Positions 23,616-34,882 of a stretch of 64,000 nt of DNA are shown here, in pieces. Both the position numbers and the translations under genes were made by a program. A model generated the notes under the pieces. That model did no database searches, was not told where the DNA came from, and was given only the letters and a program-made list of their open reading frames with translations. The DNA is from Lophium mytilinum (lineage: Eukaryota > Ascomycota > Dothideomycetes > Mytilinidiales > Mytilinidiaceae). Where the stretch lies: NCBI GenBank assembly GCA_010093605.1, contig MU004186.1, forward strand, positions 389,765-453,764, written 5' to 3'. The first letter of the stretch is position 1; the number at the start of each line of letters is the position of its first letter.

Positions 23616-26600
23616 TTATGTTCCAGTTTCTGCGTCGTGTTAGCTCCAATCTTCAAAGAAGATAAGGATAAAAACTTACCAGTCTCAACACCAGGCTGTC
23701 TGCCGTCTAAGCCGCCAGTGAGCTTGTTCTTCAACCGCCTTATGCCAATCTTGGTCTGGTCCTTGGCAAACTTCGCGTTCCGCGCTGGCTTCCACTGCAT
23801 CAGACCTCTCTGCTTCCGCTCTTCTGTTCGCTTGTTTTGCCGGTTGGCATTGCCTGACGCACTGGTCTTACTAGTGCTAGTCCTGCCCAACGAAGACTCC
23901 GTCGTTCCATCGATTGATTGGGACCCACGAGGAACACCGTTCGAGCTGCTAGCGTTGTCCGCATCTTGGATACCTAGGTCGTCTGAGCTGTCCGAGCTGT
24001 CATCATCGTCGTCATCCTCGTTGTCTTCGTCAGAAGAAGGATGGAACGGGTCATGCAGCGGCTTGTCGACGCCGGGTTCACACTTCTTGCGACCCTGAGA
24101 GTCCATATATGCTTTCGGATCTTCGCCGAAAGCACCACTCCAGTCCGTGCCGGTCTTCGTTAACCACTTCTTCTTCTCGTCGTCATCAGTACCCTTGAGA
24201 ATGTCTCGGCCTTCCTTCAGGGACTCCTCGTGTAGTTGCTGCACCTTCTCTGGGAGTTCCTTTTCAACCTTGCGCTGCCGTACGCCCTCAGCAAGACAAG
24301 CTTCCCATGTTTCGAACGTCTCTCGGGAATCATTGTCCGAAATGAAGGCCTCGTGGGCCTCATCTGTGCCAGCCTTGAAACGACCTTTGAACTTCAGTCG
24401 ACCAACAACCTTCAGATCTTCTAGGCCGGGCTCTTTTTCGGAGTTGTTCTCGGTGATGTAGTTCTGCGTTAGGCGGGCGGGGCAAGAGGTCGTCCAGATA
24501 GGGATGTCGATGTCCGTCTCTTCATTATCAACGAGGTGGTGGAGCCAGATCACTGAGTACGCTTCTGCCTTTCGCTTGCCGGAAATATGAAACTCAAAGA
24601 CAATAGGAGATCGGTATCGGTACTTGACTGGTAAGCGGACATCGTACTTGCCATCCTTCTTCGCAATATCCCAGTACATGCCATCGCCATCCTCGAGCTT
24701 CCGCGCTTCGACACGAGGGATCTTGCCACTACTACCACCGGTGCGAAGCTTGAGCTTAGCATGATGAGTGTAACCACTAGCGACAACACGATCAGACGCG
24801 AATTCGAATGTACCAACGTCCCAGCCCAGAAGATTTGGTGGCAGCCGAGTCTCAACGCTACGGAAAAGAAGCGAGATACGAATACGGCCGAATCCAACGC
24901 CACCATCCAAAGGATACCATCGAGTTACCTGTGAAGAGGTCTCGAGGACGTCGGAGAGCTTGAGAGGGACAACACCAAGAATTGGGTCGTGTTCCCGGTT
25001 TCGGGAATCGCGGACGGTGACGGTAACGATGCCAGAGCGCCAATCACGCATAAAGCGTTCAGTTCCGGCATTAAAGATAGGCTGAGAAGAGACAGCCTTG
25101 GCACGGGTGCGGTAGACCAGCTCGTCATTGTAGAGGATGGTGCAGTAGCTCGTCGGTAGATTTCCGCCTGTCTCCTCAGTGCTCTCGCCGGAAGGCTTCG
25201 CCGGTTCGTATTCCCTGCCCTTGCGGTTGCCTTCGCTCCCCTTGACGTTCTCCAATTCGAGGTTGACGATTTGGTGAACGATAACACTGCAAATACCGCT
25301 TGGCCAGAGCGGATCTGGTGGGGTGTGAGCCACGGCATCGTCCGTGGCGGTGTTGGTGACGCCCTTGTCGTCCTGCAATTCTGGATGGTCCTTGAGCTCA
25401 TCTGGCAGAGCCTTGTTCTTGCCATCGGTACGGAGAGCGGGTCTGAATTGGGGCTTGTTGAAGTATCCAACCTCCCAATGAAGCTCGCCGGGCATCTCGC
25501 TATCGGCATCCATACCGGCAAGTTTAGAGGATTGCGGATACATCTTGCCGGGATGCTGAATCATCTTTTGTATGGAGAGTTCTACCTTTCCGACGATGTC
25601 GTCAGCGCTGTGACGGTCAGAGTCCCACAGCTCAACACTAAGGTTCTCGTCGGCTTTGATAAGTTCGGGGGTAACCAGGACCCTGTTACAATATTAGTTT
25701 CCTGTACTAGAAAAAATTGAACGAGCAGTACTTACGCGCAAGTCTCTTCCCAAATCGGGTTCAAATCATCCGTGATGACTCGTGTGCAGTACATTGGCTT
25801 GCCGTATTTGGAAAACGAGATAGTGATGTATGGGTCACTGCCACCATGAGCACTTCCTCGGCGATCTTGCTTGCTGAGGCCAACTGCGCGATGAATACGG
25901 ATCCACATAACACCAAGAGCCTGGACGTCCTTGGTAATATCGTCGCCCTGAAGCATCGCGCGCATGTCAATCGACATGGATTTTGGAGCCACATACATGC
26001 TGGCCGCCGCGCCGATAGCGTAATTGACGAAGTTCGAGATCAAAGGTAGATTAAGGATATTGACTCCCTTCTCGAGCATAGGGATGCATCCGGCTTGGAC
26101 TTGTGGTAGGCCCATCAGAGTGAAAGTTAGATTCTTGAGGAAAGGAGGTTCGGGGGTCATGTTCAACCTCAACCGAACGGTTCCGACGAGGCCCTGCAAT
26201 TCAACGAAAATGGGGAGAGGAACACCAAAGAGTCCTTTGATGCCCAGGTAGAAGACAAGCTGCATGTGCATGTTCCGAGCCTTGTCAGAGGCACGCTTTC
26301 CGCTAGGCTTAGCATGGTAAGCAAAGGAGACTTCGAGGTTGTAGAAGTCGCCTCCTTCTTCATCTGCTGCGGCTTCCTGGGGATCTTTCGTCTTCTTGTT
26401 CTCCTCGTGGATCGCCACTTTGAGATCCTTCATGTGCTCATCCGGGAGTGCTCGTAGACTGAGTATTCGGATGGGATTGCTGCCTTGGTTGATTTCGGCA
26501 ACCCGGACATTCTCAATGATTCCGGGGACCGATGCTTGCATGACATCTTCCAAGGTATCAGCAACGCCGATGAACATGTCAGGGTTGATGAGACCCCAGA

Positions 26601-27559
26601 CTATGCCAAGTAGGGTATTCATCCATTCTACGGACTCCGGCAAGAGGTTTGCGGTGGCCTATCCAATAGTCAGTATGTCGCAAGTATGTCGCTATAAAGG
26701 TGCTCTCCGCCTTTCTGCTTGATCCTTTCAAATTCGAATCTCGTAGAAAGACCCATGAGATGGAAAGGTGTTCGACTTACCGTCTGACCACGAGTCTGTT
26801 CACTATCCCACTCAACCTCCCGTCCACTTCGTACAACTTCCTTCATCCAAAGCCATATACCAGATGTTATGCACATGCCCAATGGGATCAAGCCCTTCAG
26901 TGCGCCGCCAAACATTTTGCCCAGTATGATAATGGCGAGGAGGACGCCAATGCATAGTATTCCCGCCCGTTTCTCTATCGCAGCAAACATGGGCTCGTAG
27001 CTGACTGAAGGGGTAGGGTGGAATAGGATGTTCGTCTTCTCGCCGTGTATAGGCACATCAGACGTGCTGCCCTCGGCAACTGGATCTGGAGGAGCTGTGA
27101 TATCTTGATTGTGTTTGTACTCATCGTTGGATTGCGAGGCGTCTGTCTTAACCGGCTGGTGGCTGTTAGTATTATACCTTATAGGGAGTTCATATAAAAG
27201 CTGGTGTTGAGAGGGGAACTCACAGTGGGCTTTCCCAGGTTGGCATTTGGCACCGAAAGCTGCGGGTTCTCAACCTGGCCCATCATGCTCTTGTTGACGT
27301 CCTCAATGACAACCTGATTACCTGTTGTTGGATCGGTCACGGTCTTTTGGGTGCCCTTGATTCCAGCTTTGGTCTCTTTGTGCGGCTTGACATCACCGCC
27401 AGCTTTCTGTGCCTTCTTCATCTGCGCGGCCTCTTCGTCCAGCTGACGATCGCGATCTCTCTTGTCCTTATCGAGGTTCTCCATGAATTTTTTGACGTTA
27501 GGAATAGGGTTGGCACCGGAGTAGTGACCCCCGGGCCTATGCTGCTGTTGGTCTGCCAT
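23616..27559 (-). CDS. mug190: Mug190-like SMP/C2-domain lipid-transfer protein
   Basis: Five exons on the minus strand: 27559-27224, 27155-26781, 26658-25736, 25682-23680, 23629-23616, giving 1216 residues. It resembles S. pombe Mug190 and the tricalbins, which tether ER to plasma membrane and move lipids. A hydrophilic N-tail is followed by two close hydrophobic segments (about 175-215, AGILCIGVLLAIIILG and LIPLGMCITSGIWLWM), likely a membrane hairpin. An SMP-like domain follows (about 240-440, from ESVEWMNTLLGIVWGLINPD). A C2 domain begins at about 485 (VMWIRIHRAVGL, GGSDPYITI, DDLNPIWEE), and a second begins at about 670 (CSVIVHQIVNLE). The C-terminal third is acidic and Ser-rich (DDDDDDSSDSSDD), then basic. 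The last intron (GTAAGT at 23679 to GCAG at 23630) leaves a 14-nt terminal exon ending at TAA. Without it the frame runs on to 23546. Confidence 0.87.
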
Positions 27560-28343
27560 AGCTGCAGGCTGTCCAAGCTAGTGCGTCGGGGCAGGAGCTG
27601 GAGTGAATAGAGCAGGAGGGAGAGTCAATGAGTTGCCAGGAGAACTGGCAGTGCCCTTCGTACCTATACTCACTCGAAGGAAGAAGGAAAGGAGTAGAGG
27701 GGGGTAGGCGGATGCAGGAGCCGCGCAATTCATGATCTTGTAGCTTGGTGGGCTTGCCCAACTACGTCATGCATAACGTCCTTAGGACACTACAGCATGC
27801 CAAGCTGCCAAACGCCACAACTTCACCCTTTTCAGAAGCATATCCTCGTCCAGCTCAGCTGTAATCAGATCGAGACAGAGATGCGAAACAGATCGCGAAA
27901 AACTCACGGAATGGTGATGGACATGCGGAGAGATCTTTTTCGTCTCACCTCCGATTCCCAGCTTCCCTGCCACATTTTTATGATCGCTGCAAGGTCAATG
28001 CTCCCGGCGAACAAGGACATGCAATCATTCAGCAGCCATTCCAAGAAGTCGCCAAGTCCTGGGTCTCTCGATCCCTCCAAGGTTGCGTGCAGATCGGCAA
28101 TCAGTTGTCTGGCGAAAATCAATCAGGTTGCTACCGCCATGGTCCAAGCATGTTACAGTATGAGGGAGTCTGGAGTATCAAGGTCTGAGCTTGTTCTAGG
28201 CTTTGAGTGGCACGCGAAACTCAGCTCTACCACTTGTCCCAATACTTCCTAAGAATAGGTTGTCCTATAGCCCGCATTACATGCCCCGCCAACGCTGATG
28301 CCCATCACTCAAGGCACTACACACTCTCTATCATTCTGCCACC
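27560..28343. promoter_or_regulatory. Divergent promoter region (Mug190-like / GlcNAc-6-P deacetylase)
   Basis: 784 bp lie between two divergent start codons. Several short open frames cover it on both strands, without protein-like features. No clear operator or RNA gene was recognised. Confidence 0.35.
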
Positions 28344-29827
28344 ATGTCAGCCGGTTGGTTTACAACCTTCACAAATTGCCGCTACGTTCTCAACGGCGAA
28401 TTGGTGTCTGACCATCTTGTCATCTCGGATGAGCTGGGTACCATTCTGCGCCGCGAAGGCTACATAGGCGGGGAGTGCGTCGACCTCGAAGATACTATCA
28501 TCGCGCCAGGCTTTCTGGAATTGCAGACGAACGGCGTGAATGGTTTCCATTTTACGCAATTTGAAGATGAGGCCAGCTACGAGAAGAAGCTAGAAAGTAC
28601 AGCGAAATACTATATCCAGGAGGGAGTCACGGGATGGTGGGCAACAGTGCCGACTGTGGGGGAGGCGGTCTTTAAAAAGGTAAGATGATGAAGCGTCCTG
28701 TAAGACGCTAGACGGGGAGCTAGCGTTTCTGTATCGTCTCATTCTCAAACAATTGTATCTTATAAAATCCAAGCTTTCATCACATTGAATCTGCTTCCGC
28801 TTATGTCACGTGCTGCCAACTCGTTTCTACAGATCTGCTTCTATTTATGTATATTCATACATTCATTCTGTTTAGCTCGCTACAATCATGATTTCAACTT
28901 TTGACTCACGCTAACAGTCTCCAGATACTTCCCTCCCTTTCCCCGCGCGAATATCCGTCCGCAGCAACCCTCCTAGGCGCCCACGCCGAAGGACCCTATC
29001 TCTCACCCTCTAAGAAGGGGGCACACAACGAGTCTCTCTTTACTCTACCCTCCACTCCTCCGTCATCAATATACGGCCCCTCCCTCTCCACTTCCGTCAA
29101 ACTCGTGACCCTTGCACCCGACCTCCCAGAAAGCTCCTCCCTAATCCAATCCCTTACCTCCTCCGGCATCGTCGTGTCCCTCGGGCACAGCCCCGCAAAC
29201 TACGTCGATGGCCTCGTCGCCCTAAAAGCAGGCGCGACAGCCCTCACGCACACGTTGAACGCCATGGCGCCGCTCCAGTCGCGCGACCCGGGGCTCGCAG
29301 GACTGCTCGGGCTCCCCCCTTGGGTGCATTCCTCGCAACCACCTTCGCCGTACTTCTCTTTGATTCCAGACGGACTCCATATGCATCCGTCCACGTTATC
29401 CCTTCTTCATCGATCCAACCCCCGCAAATCGATTCTTATCACGGATAGCATCGAGCTCGCCGGTCTATTCGACGGCACGTACCCCGGCCACGCCCAGATC
29501 CCGCATGAGCAGACGAAGCACGGCGCGCGTGCTACTATTGCTGGGACGGACACCCTCGTCGGGGGTTGTATCTCGCTGCAGGAAGGCGTGCGCAACCTGA
29601 TGGCGTGGAGCGGCGTTGACATTGCCGAAGCGGTCGCGACGGTTACGGAGAACGTAGCGGCGATGATGGGGATCGATGGGGTTGGCGGCCGTGGAGTGTT
29701 GAAGGAGGGCCGGCGTGCTGACTTGTGTGTGTTGAGCGAGGAAGGTGTCGTGCTGCAAACTTGGATCGCAGGCAAGAAGGTGTGGGATAAAGAAGAGGCG
29801 GAGGGGGATGCGGATCAGCAGGAGTGA
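28344..29827 (+). CDS. dac1: N-acetylglucosamine-6-phosphate deacetylase
   Basis: Two exons, 28344-28679 and 28925-29827, giving 412 residues. The enzyme removes acetate from GlcNAc-6-phosphate to give glucosamine-6-phosphate in chitin and amino-sugar catabolism. Family motifs are in order: APGFLELQTNGVNGFHF (substrate loop), GAHAEGPYLSPSKKGAHN with the metal-ligand Glu, VVSLGHSPA with a ligand His, ALTHTLNAMAPLQ with a second His, LIPDGLHMHP with the substrate His, and LITDSIELAG with the catalytic Asp. The end has the amidohydrolase pattern GRGVLKEGRRADLCVL. The single intron is 245 nt, about four times the local norm, and holds a CACGTG at 28807-28812. Its acceptor at 28924 was chosen over the earlier AG at 28919 to keep phase. 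No hexokinase, GlcN-6-P deaminase or transporter gene for GlcNAc lies beside it. Confidence 0.93.
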
Positions 29828-32800
29828 AGGCGGTCGAGGATAAACTTTGCGTCGTTGAGATTCTAGTGCCGGGGGATTGCGTATAGGTATGCTCGCGGAC
29901 GGGATTTGGTGTCTAGAGCTTGTGTCAAAGGGAAGTGAGTGGTTCTATAGATTACATTACGCAGCGCATTGGTCTCGTTCTACTCATTTTTAGCACTACT
30001 TTTATATCTTACGTTCTGAGCACGAAGGTCTTCGACTGGTATAGGTTTCAAGTCTGAGCTTGAGCAGCGTTCCAGTGGTGTTCTACTCCGAAAGAAGGGT
30101 CCAGTCGGTCCGATCATAGGGATAGTCAATCTCGACATCACATCGTGTGTTATCTTTCGTTTGAACAATACTTCTGCTGCGGGACAGTTCGACTGATAGG
30201 TTTGAAGATTGCGATAGCTCGTGTGGTCGCACAGCTACGAGCTGAATAGCACCGAGGCACTGACAACGAGGCCGTATCGAACAGAGAGCAATTCGACATC
30301 AGCGTCAATGTACATCGGGTACCCATTAGGGGAGATAGAACAAAACATCGCACAGATTCCAGTCGTAGATGATGAGTGCTCGGAGGAAGAAGCGGGCTGG
30401 AGATCCTGTCGCGCGACGGTCGCAGACATTCAGGCTTTCCAAGCCCCTAGCAGTATGCCCTAAACAAGCCCCCCTCGTAATCCAGACCACGTTTGAGTCA
30501 GTCATAGATTACCACCCGCATAGATTTCCAAAACAATGGATAGTTACAGCAGCCGCTTAAATCTTTCAATACCCGACTACTGCAGAGGTGTCCACCCTTG
30601 CATCCCCATCTGCAGCCCAACATGAACATCGCGCCCCTTCACCCATTCCCTTGCCCTAACAATCACACCTTCAGATCTAGTCCTCCAATCCGCTTGCTTC
30701 CCGGAGTCCCGAACAGCCAAAATCCTGCGAAGTCAGTCCCGGGCTCGCTTATGATTTGTCACTGACAGAACCCCGCGAGTTGATGAGTATTTGTGGCGTG
30801 CTTAGCCATGCGAGTGCCTCAAAGCAGTTCCGGTTTGTGGGCTGTGAGTGGGTGCTTGCATCCGACATCGAGCGATCCGAGAGAACTGCGAAGTCGCCTG
30901 TTGAGATCCATGTGAAGATATTGCGGACCGGATGCATGCATACGGCGGGGTTTTAGAGGCGGGTCGCGCGGTGTCTTGATGACCCGAACGGCGAGGACTA
31001 GCGGTGGCTTGCAATAGCTTCTTACGCTATGAATGTGGATTTACAGTTCGTGAGGCGTTGCTTTGATAGTTTCGAGAAGCTGGGCTGCACAGTACACTTT
31101 GGTCGCCTTGCGGCGGTGAAGCGGGCGTAGAAGTTGCCTACTATCTCAGTACTCCAGTCACATTGTTTTATCATATATCTAGATACTTCTTTTTCTCCTC
31201 ATGGTACTTGTGTATCAAGCGAAATACGGAGACCTTTTCTCAAAAATGTGGGCAATGTCACCACCGGAGGACACAAGTCTTGACACGCCGTCTCCTTCAT
31301 CTCGTCTTGACCTATGATGAGGTGCTGAACAGCACAATCCGTGGTAAGCAAGCTGAGTATCATCGTGTGGAAGTTCCTCTAGACTAAGCTTTTAGGGGCA
31401 TTCTTGCTTCTACAAACTTCCAAAATGAGCCGAAGCACGCTGAGAAGTAGTGGACGAGGAGGAAACATTGCTTTGCTATTTTACATTGTTCTGCAACTGT
31501 TTGTGCTGCTACAACGTTTACAGGAAAAAACTTCCCAAGTAACTAGCTGTACAGCGAAGTGTGTACCTCCAGCAGCCACTTCCTGAGGTGGCCCGGTAAG
31601 CTCACTGACCGTTCCAGTCAACAATCTCATACTTCCAAAAACGTAACGAGGAGCTTCAAGCATCGACAGACGAGTGCACACGGGTCTGTAACGAGACATA
31701 GTATTTACCTCAGATCTACCAAGGTCTGATTGTTCATTGATATTCTAGGTCTGAGGTCGCTCAGCAGGATGGGTACATCCCAAAAACCGCAGTCATCTAG
31801 AATAATTCCTGAAGACTCCAAATCCCGGCATAGTAGCGAGATCGTGACTAGCCGTGACATGGACTAAAGGCAACCGGGGCCATTCGCTGAATGCAACGTG
31901 CTTTGTTTACCTCTGCTGAATCACAATTGATAGATGCCAAAGATCAAAGGTTGTGAGCTTCAAAGGGAATGATCAACCCGAGTGTGATCGCCTTAAGAAA
32001 TGGATGGTAAGCGTTTGCAAAAGCATCCATACCTGCATAGTGGACGGTGGGCTTGGGTTGGAATTCCGTGGTAGAGACCACCTCTCCTGCCGTCTCAAGT
32101 TCGTAGTCTTCATCATGCTCAGCTAGACGTGAGGATGAAGTTCTGTGGTGTGTTCCAATTTCATATCACCTTCCCGTATTGGCAATGACCCTCGCGAAAT
32201 GAGACTATCGGCCTAGACTGTGTGTTGAAGTTGGAGCGAAGCCTGATAACAGAGTCTACCCGTTTCCTCATTTCGAAAGAATGGCTGTGGACGTTTCCAG
32301 TCAACACAGCTTGTGGGTGGAGCTCGGATTGAAGATGTGCCGCGGACTCCATCTGTCTCATCGCCGCGGAAGTTCGGTCGTGTTCGTTGCCAGCTTGTTC
32401 TGTTGGTACAGGCTCGCTTTTGGTTCCGGATTGGATATCTGTGGTGGAATGTATGCTTTAGTATGTGGACAAGAAACGGAAGAAGATGGTGCAAGAAACG
32501 CACTGGTAGTGTGAACATGGCGTACGCAAATTAGACATGTATTAGCTGCCCCCGCGTTCTATCAGTACGTGGGAGCCCTATAAACAGTGGTAGGAAAGTG
32601 TACAGATATCTATGTCAAGGCGTGGTACCGCCTTAGTTATTAGCATTTGCTGAAATGCATCTTCGAGAATACAAGTTAGTCGCAGACGCTTCCAGAAACA
32701 TTTACAGCCTTGTGAGCGCTAGTTGAAAGACTCGGAAGTTTGAGGCCCGCGACAATCGTTGGACTCAACGCGAACATCTGCATCCAATTGAATTTCGCAC

Positions 32801-33848
32801 CAACGCTAAAAGCAAGTGAATGTGCAAGCGGCCAGCTGTGTGCAGAAGCCTAGAATAGAATAGTAGTCGTGGCGGCAAACGCGGTAGATCAAAAGGCGTA
32901 CATCAGCTCATCGATTTAAACTACGCGGCACTCGACCTGTCACAAATTTTCATTCCCGGTACCGGAGGCTATTGGGACTTTCGTGTCGAATGACAAATTC
33001 TTGGAATAGATGGTGGACCTTTCAAGGGTTGCCGCGGCGCCTAGAGGCCGGTAAGTTCCTCGCCTCTGCGCGTATGCGGCGTGCTATCTCGGAGCACGCT
33101 CCTCGGAATAGCAACCGCGCGACTAAGCGACAAGCTGTGCCACCTCAACGCACGGAGCTATTCAGGTGTGGTTGTCCCAAGAGGCGTGGAGCACTGTGCC
33201 TCCGGAGTCTCCGAGGAAAATATTCCCAATTCGTTTTCGGCATTAGTCTTTTCATTCGTGGAGCCTAGGAACGTTGAAAGGGGCTTTGCACGATAGGCTA
33301 GCATTATGCCCCGTTCGAAGTGCTGTAAGGCGTGGACTGCATGCGCCATGCGTAAGGCGAGCTCGAGGACAGGCTTGTTTTGGCGTGCATGCATGATCGT
33401 GCATATCGGTGTAACTATCAAAATGAGGCGAAGGGGGGCGTATAAAGAGACCAGTTAGGCGAATTTGCTGAAGCCACCACACCGTATTGCCTTGCACGGT
33501 GGAAATGGTTGAGACTGTGAGTGGTGGATCGGGAAGATCGACACCGTTGAAGAAAATATTGCTGCAGAGATTTTCAACCTCGCTCTATATCGAAGTAGAT
33601 AGGACACGAAGCAGCTGAGAGCGCCGTGGGCAAGCCAATGGCGCAATATCATCCAGATGGCGCATGTCTCCATGCAAGCTTCGTACGACGGGGAAGAGGA
33701 GAATTACCCATACGGCTAACACTTGCATGGAACCCGCATGAATATCACATCATGTGCCGCAGCTGAATGTAAATCCCCTTGGACGAGGGGTCTTCACTCT
33801 GTGACCTGGGGTGCTCGAATGAGAAGATAGATTTAATTGCTATCGCTT
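29828..33848. other. 4-kb gene-poor stretch
   Basis: No gene can be supported. Open frames are short and lie on both strands with no family motifs or consistent splice structure. The longest protein-like piece, on the minus strand ending at 30577 (ends QMGMQGWTPLQ), could not be joined in phase to any upstream exon. Composition is near 50% GC with normal CA/TG, so it is not RIP-degraded. It could hold decayed genes, lineage-specific transcripts or non-coding RNA. Confidence 0.5.
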
Positions 33849-34120
33849 GCTAGAAAATGAGGGATGATTCTGCCGCCTGATGGTAATTGAAGCAAGTTTG
33901 CCACCACCCGCTGGAAAATGAAGAATAAGTCTGCCGCCTGCTGGTAATTGAAGGAAGGTTGCCACCACCCGCTGGAAAATGAAGAATAAGTCTGCCGCCT
34001 GCTGGTAATTGAAGGAAGGTTGCCGCCACCCGCTGGAAATGAGGACGATTCTGCCGCCTGCTTTAGATAAAGGAAGATTGCCGCCACCCGCTGGTAAATG
34101 AAGGAAGAGTTGCCGCCGAG
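33849..34120. repeat. 61-bp minisatellite, about 4.5 copies
   Basis: Units start with GCTGGAAAATGAAGAATAAG at 33910 and 33971, with variants at 33849 (GCTAGAAAATGAGGGATGAT), 34032 and 34090. Spacing is 61, 61, 61 and 58 bp. The two central copies are almost identical. Each unit is itself two related halves, CACCCGCTGGAAAATGAAGA and CGCCTGCTGGTAATTGAAGG, so it is a dimer of an older ~30-bp unit. Because 61 is not a multiple of three, the open frame across it on the minus strand changes frame between copies and is not a protein repeat. Confidence 0.92.
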
Positions 34121-34205
34121 TTCTCAGTAAGATCGCCTCATCTCATCGTACGAGGTGAGAAGACCACTAGATGTAGTAGTCCACACGCTCGTGGTCCCTT
34201 TGCGT

Positions 34206-34747
34206 TCAGAAGTAGAGCTCAGCGACCTGACTATCCTCAATGACAGTCACACCGACTGGGGAAAGCTCGAGGACATGCTCAGCGTTTCGCTTTGAAGGTC
34301 GTCCCTCTGACTAACAGCCTAATGTTAGCTATCTTATGGACAAAATCAAGCATGTGAACAGTCTTGCCTGGCATTTTGTACATGCATCGTCATTTTGCCA
34401 CACCAAGTTGGGACAGTTGTGCGTGTATCGGTAAATGCAAGAGAATTGGTTGTACCCTTCACCGCCGTTTCCACCTTCGCCACTCATGTCGATGTGCTCT
34501 GGGAAGAACTGTCTGCCGAATTGAGGGGGGAGCTCGTCGAATTTCGCACTAGCTCGCTTGGAAGGGAAGCCTTCGGCCTGCATCCCACAGTTAGACAAAT
34601 CATGGATACTTCACGTGCATTTCAACTTACCTGGCATTTACCACATGCATCGTCCTTCTGCCATACCCAGCCGTTGCAGCTGTTTTGATACCAATAGATG
34701 CACTGGTATTTGCTGTACCCACCACCACCACTACCGCTGCCACTCAT
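34206..34747 (-). CDS. Small protein with two C-x7-C-x10-C-x2-C modules, unknown function
   Basis: Proposed three exons on the minus strand: 34747-34631, 34577-34368, 34310-34206, all phase 0, giving 143 residues. Module 1 (residues 1-39) is Gly/Ser-rich then has Cys16, 24, 35 and 38, ending DDACGKCQ. Module 2 (about 70-109) starts again with MSGEGGNGG and has Cys86, 94, 105 and 108, ending DDACTKCQ. Each module ends exactly at an intron after Gln, and each following exon starts alike: AEGFPSKR and SEGRPSKR. Intron 1 is GT-AG (53 nt, CTAAC branch). Intron 2 is GC-AG (57 nt, CAG/GCAAG donor, GCTAAC branch). No signal peptide is visible. The cysteine spacing suggests metal binding, but this is inference. 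Alternatively it could be two separate two-exon genes whose first copy lost its stop. The gene is flanked by the 61-bp minisatellite. I do not recognise the family. Confidence 0.5.
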
Positions 34748-34874
34748 GTTGACTTGTCTGTGGGAGAGAAGTAGGTAATAGGGGTAGGGAGTGATACGTA
34801 AAATGAAGACTTGCGGAGAGATGAAAGGGGCGGGTTTGATGGTTCACCACGGAATAAGGCCCCCAGCACTTCCT

Positions 34875-34882
34875 TTATAATA
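34875..34882 (-). promoter_or_regulatory. TATA box of the two-module cysteine gene
   Basis: TTATAAAGG on the minus strand lies about 130 bp upstream of the proposed ATG at 34747, a normal distance for fungal promoters. The stretch between is pyrimidine-rich on the coding strand. Confidence 0.4.

Noticed and set aside
30577-30937. Possible two-exon minus-strand gene fragment ending QMGMQGWTPLQ
   Set aside because: The open pieces look protein-like, but no donor/acceptor pair joins them in phase, and the plus strand is equally open. It could be a pseudogene, not supportable.
33833-34087. 84-codon open frame on the minus strand across the minisatellite
   Set aside because: The 61-bp period shifts the frame between copies, so the protein is not repeated in register; no start context or family.
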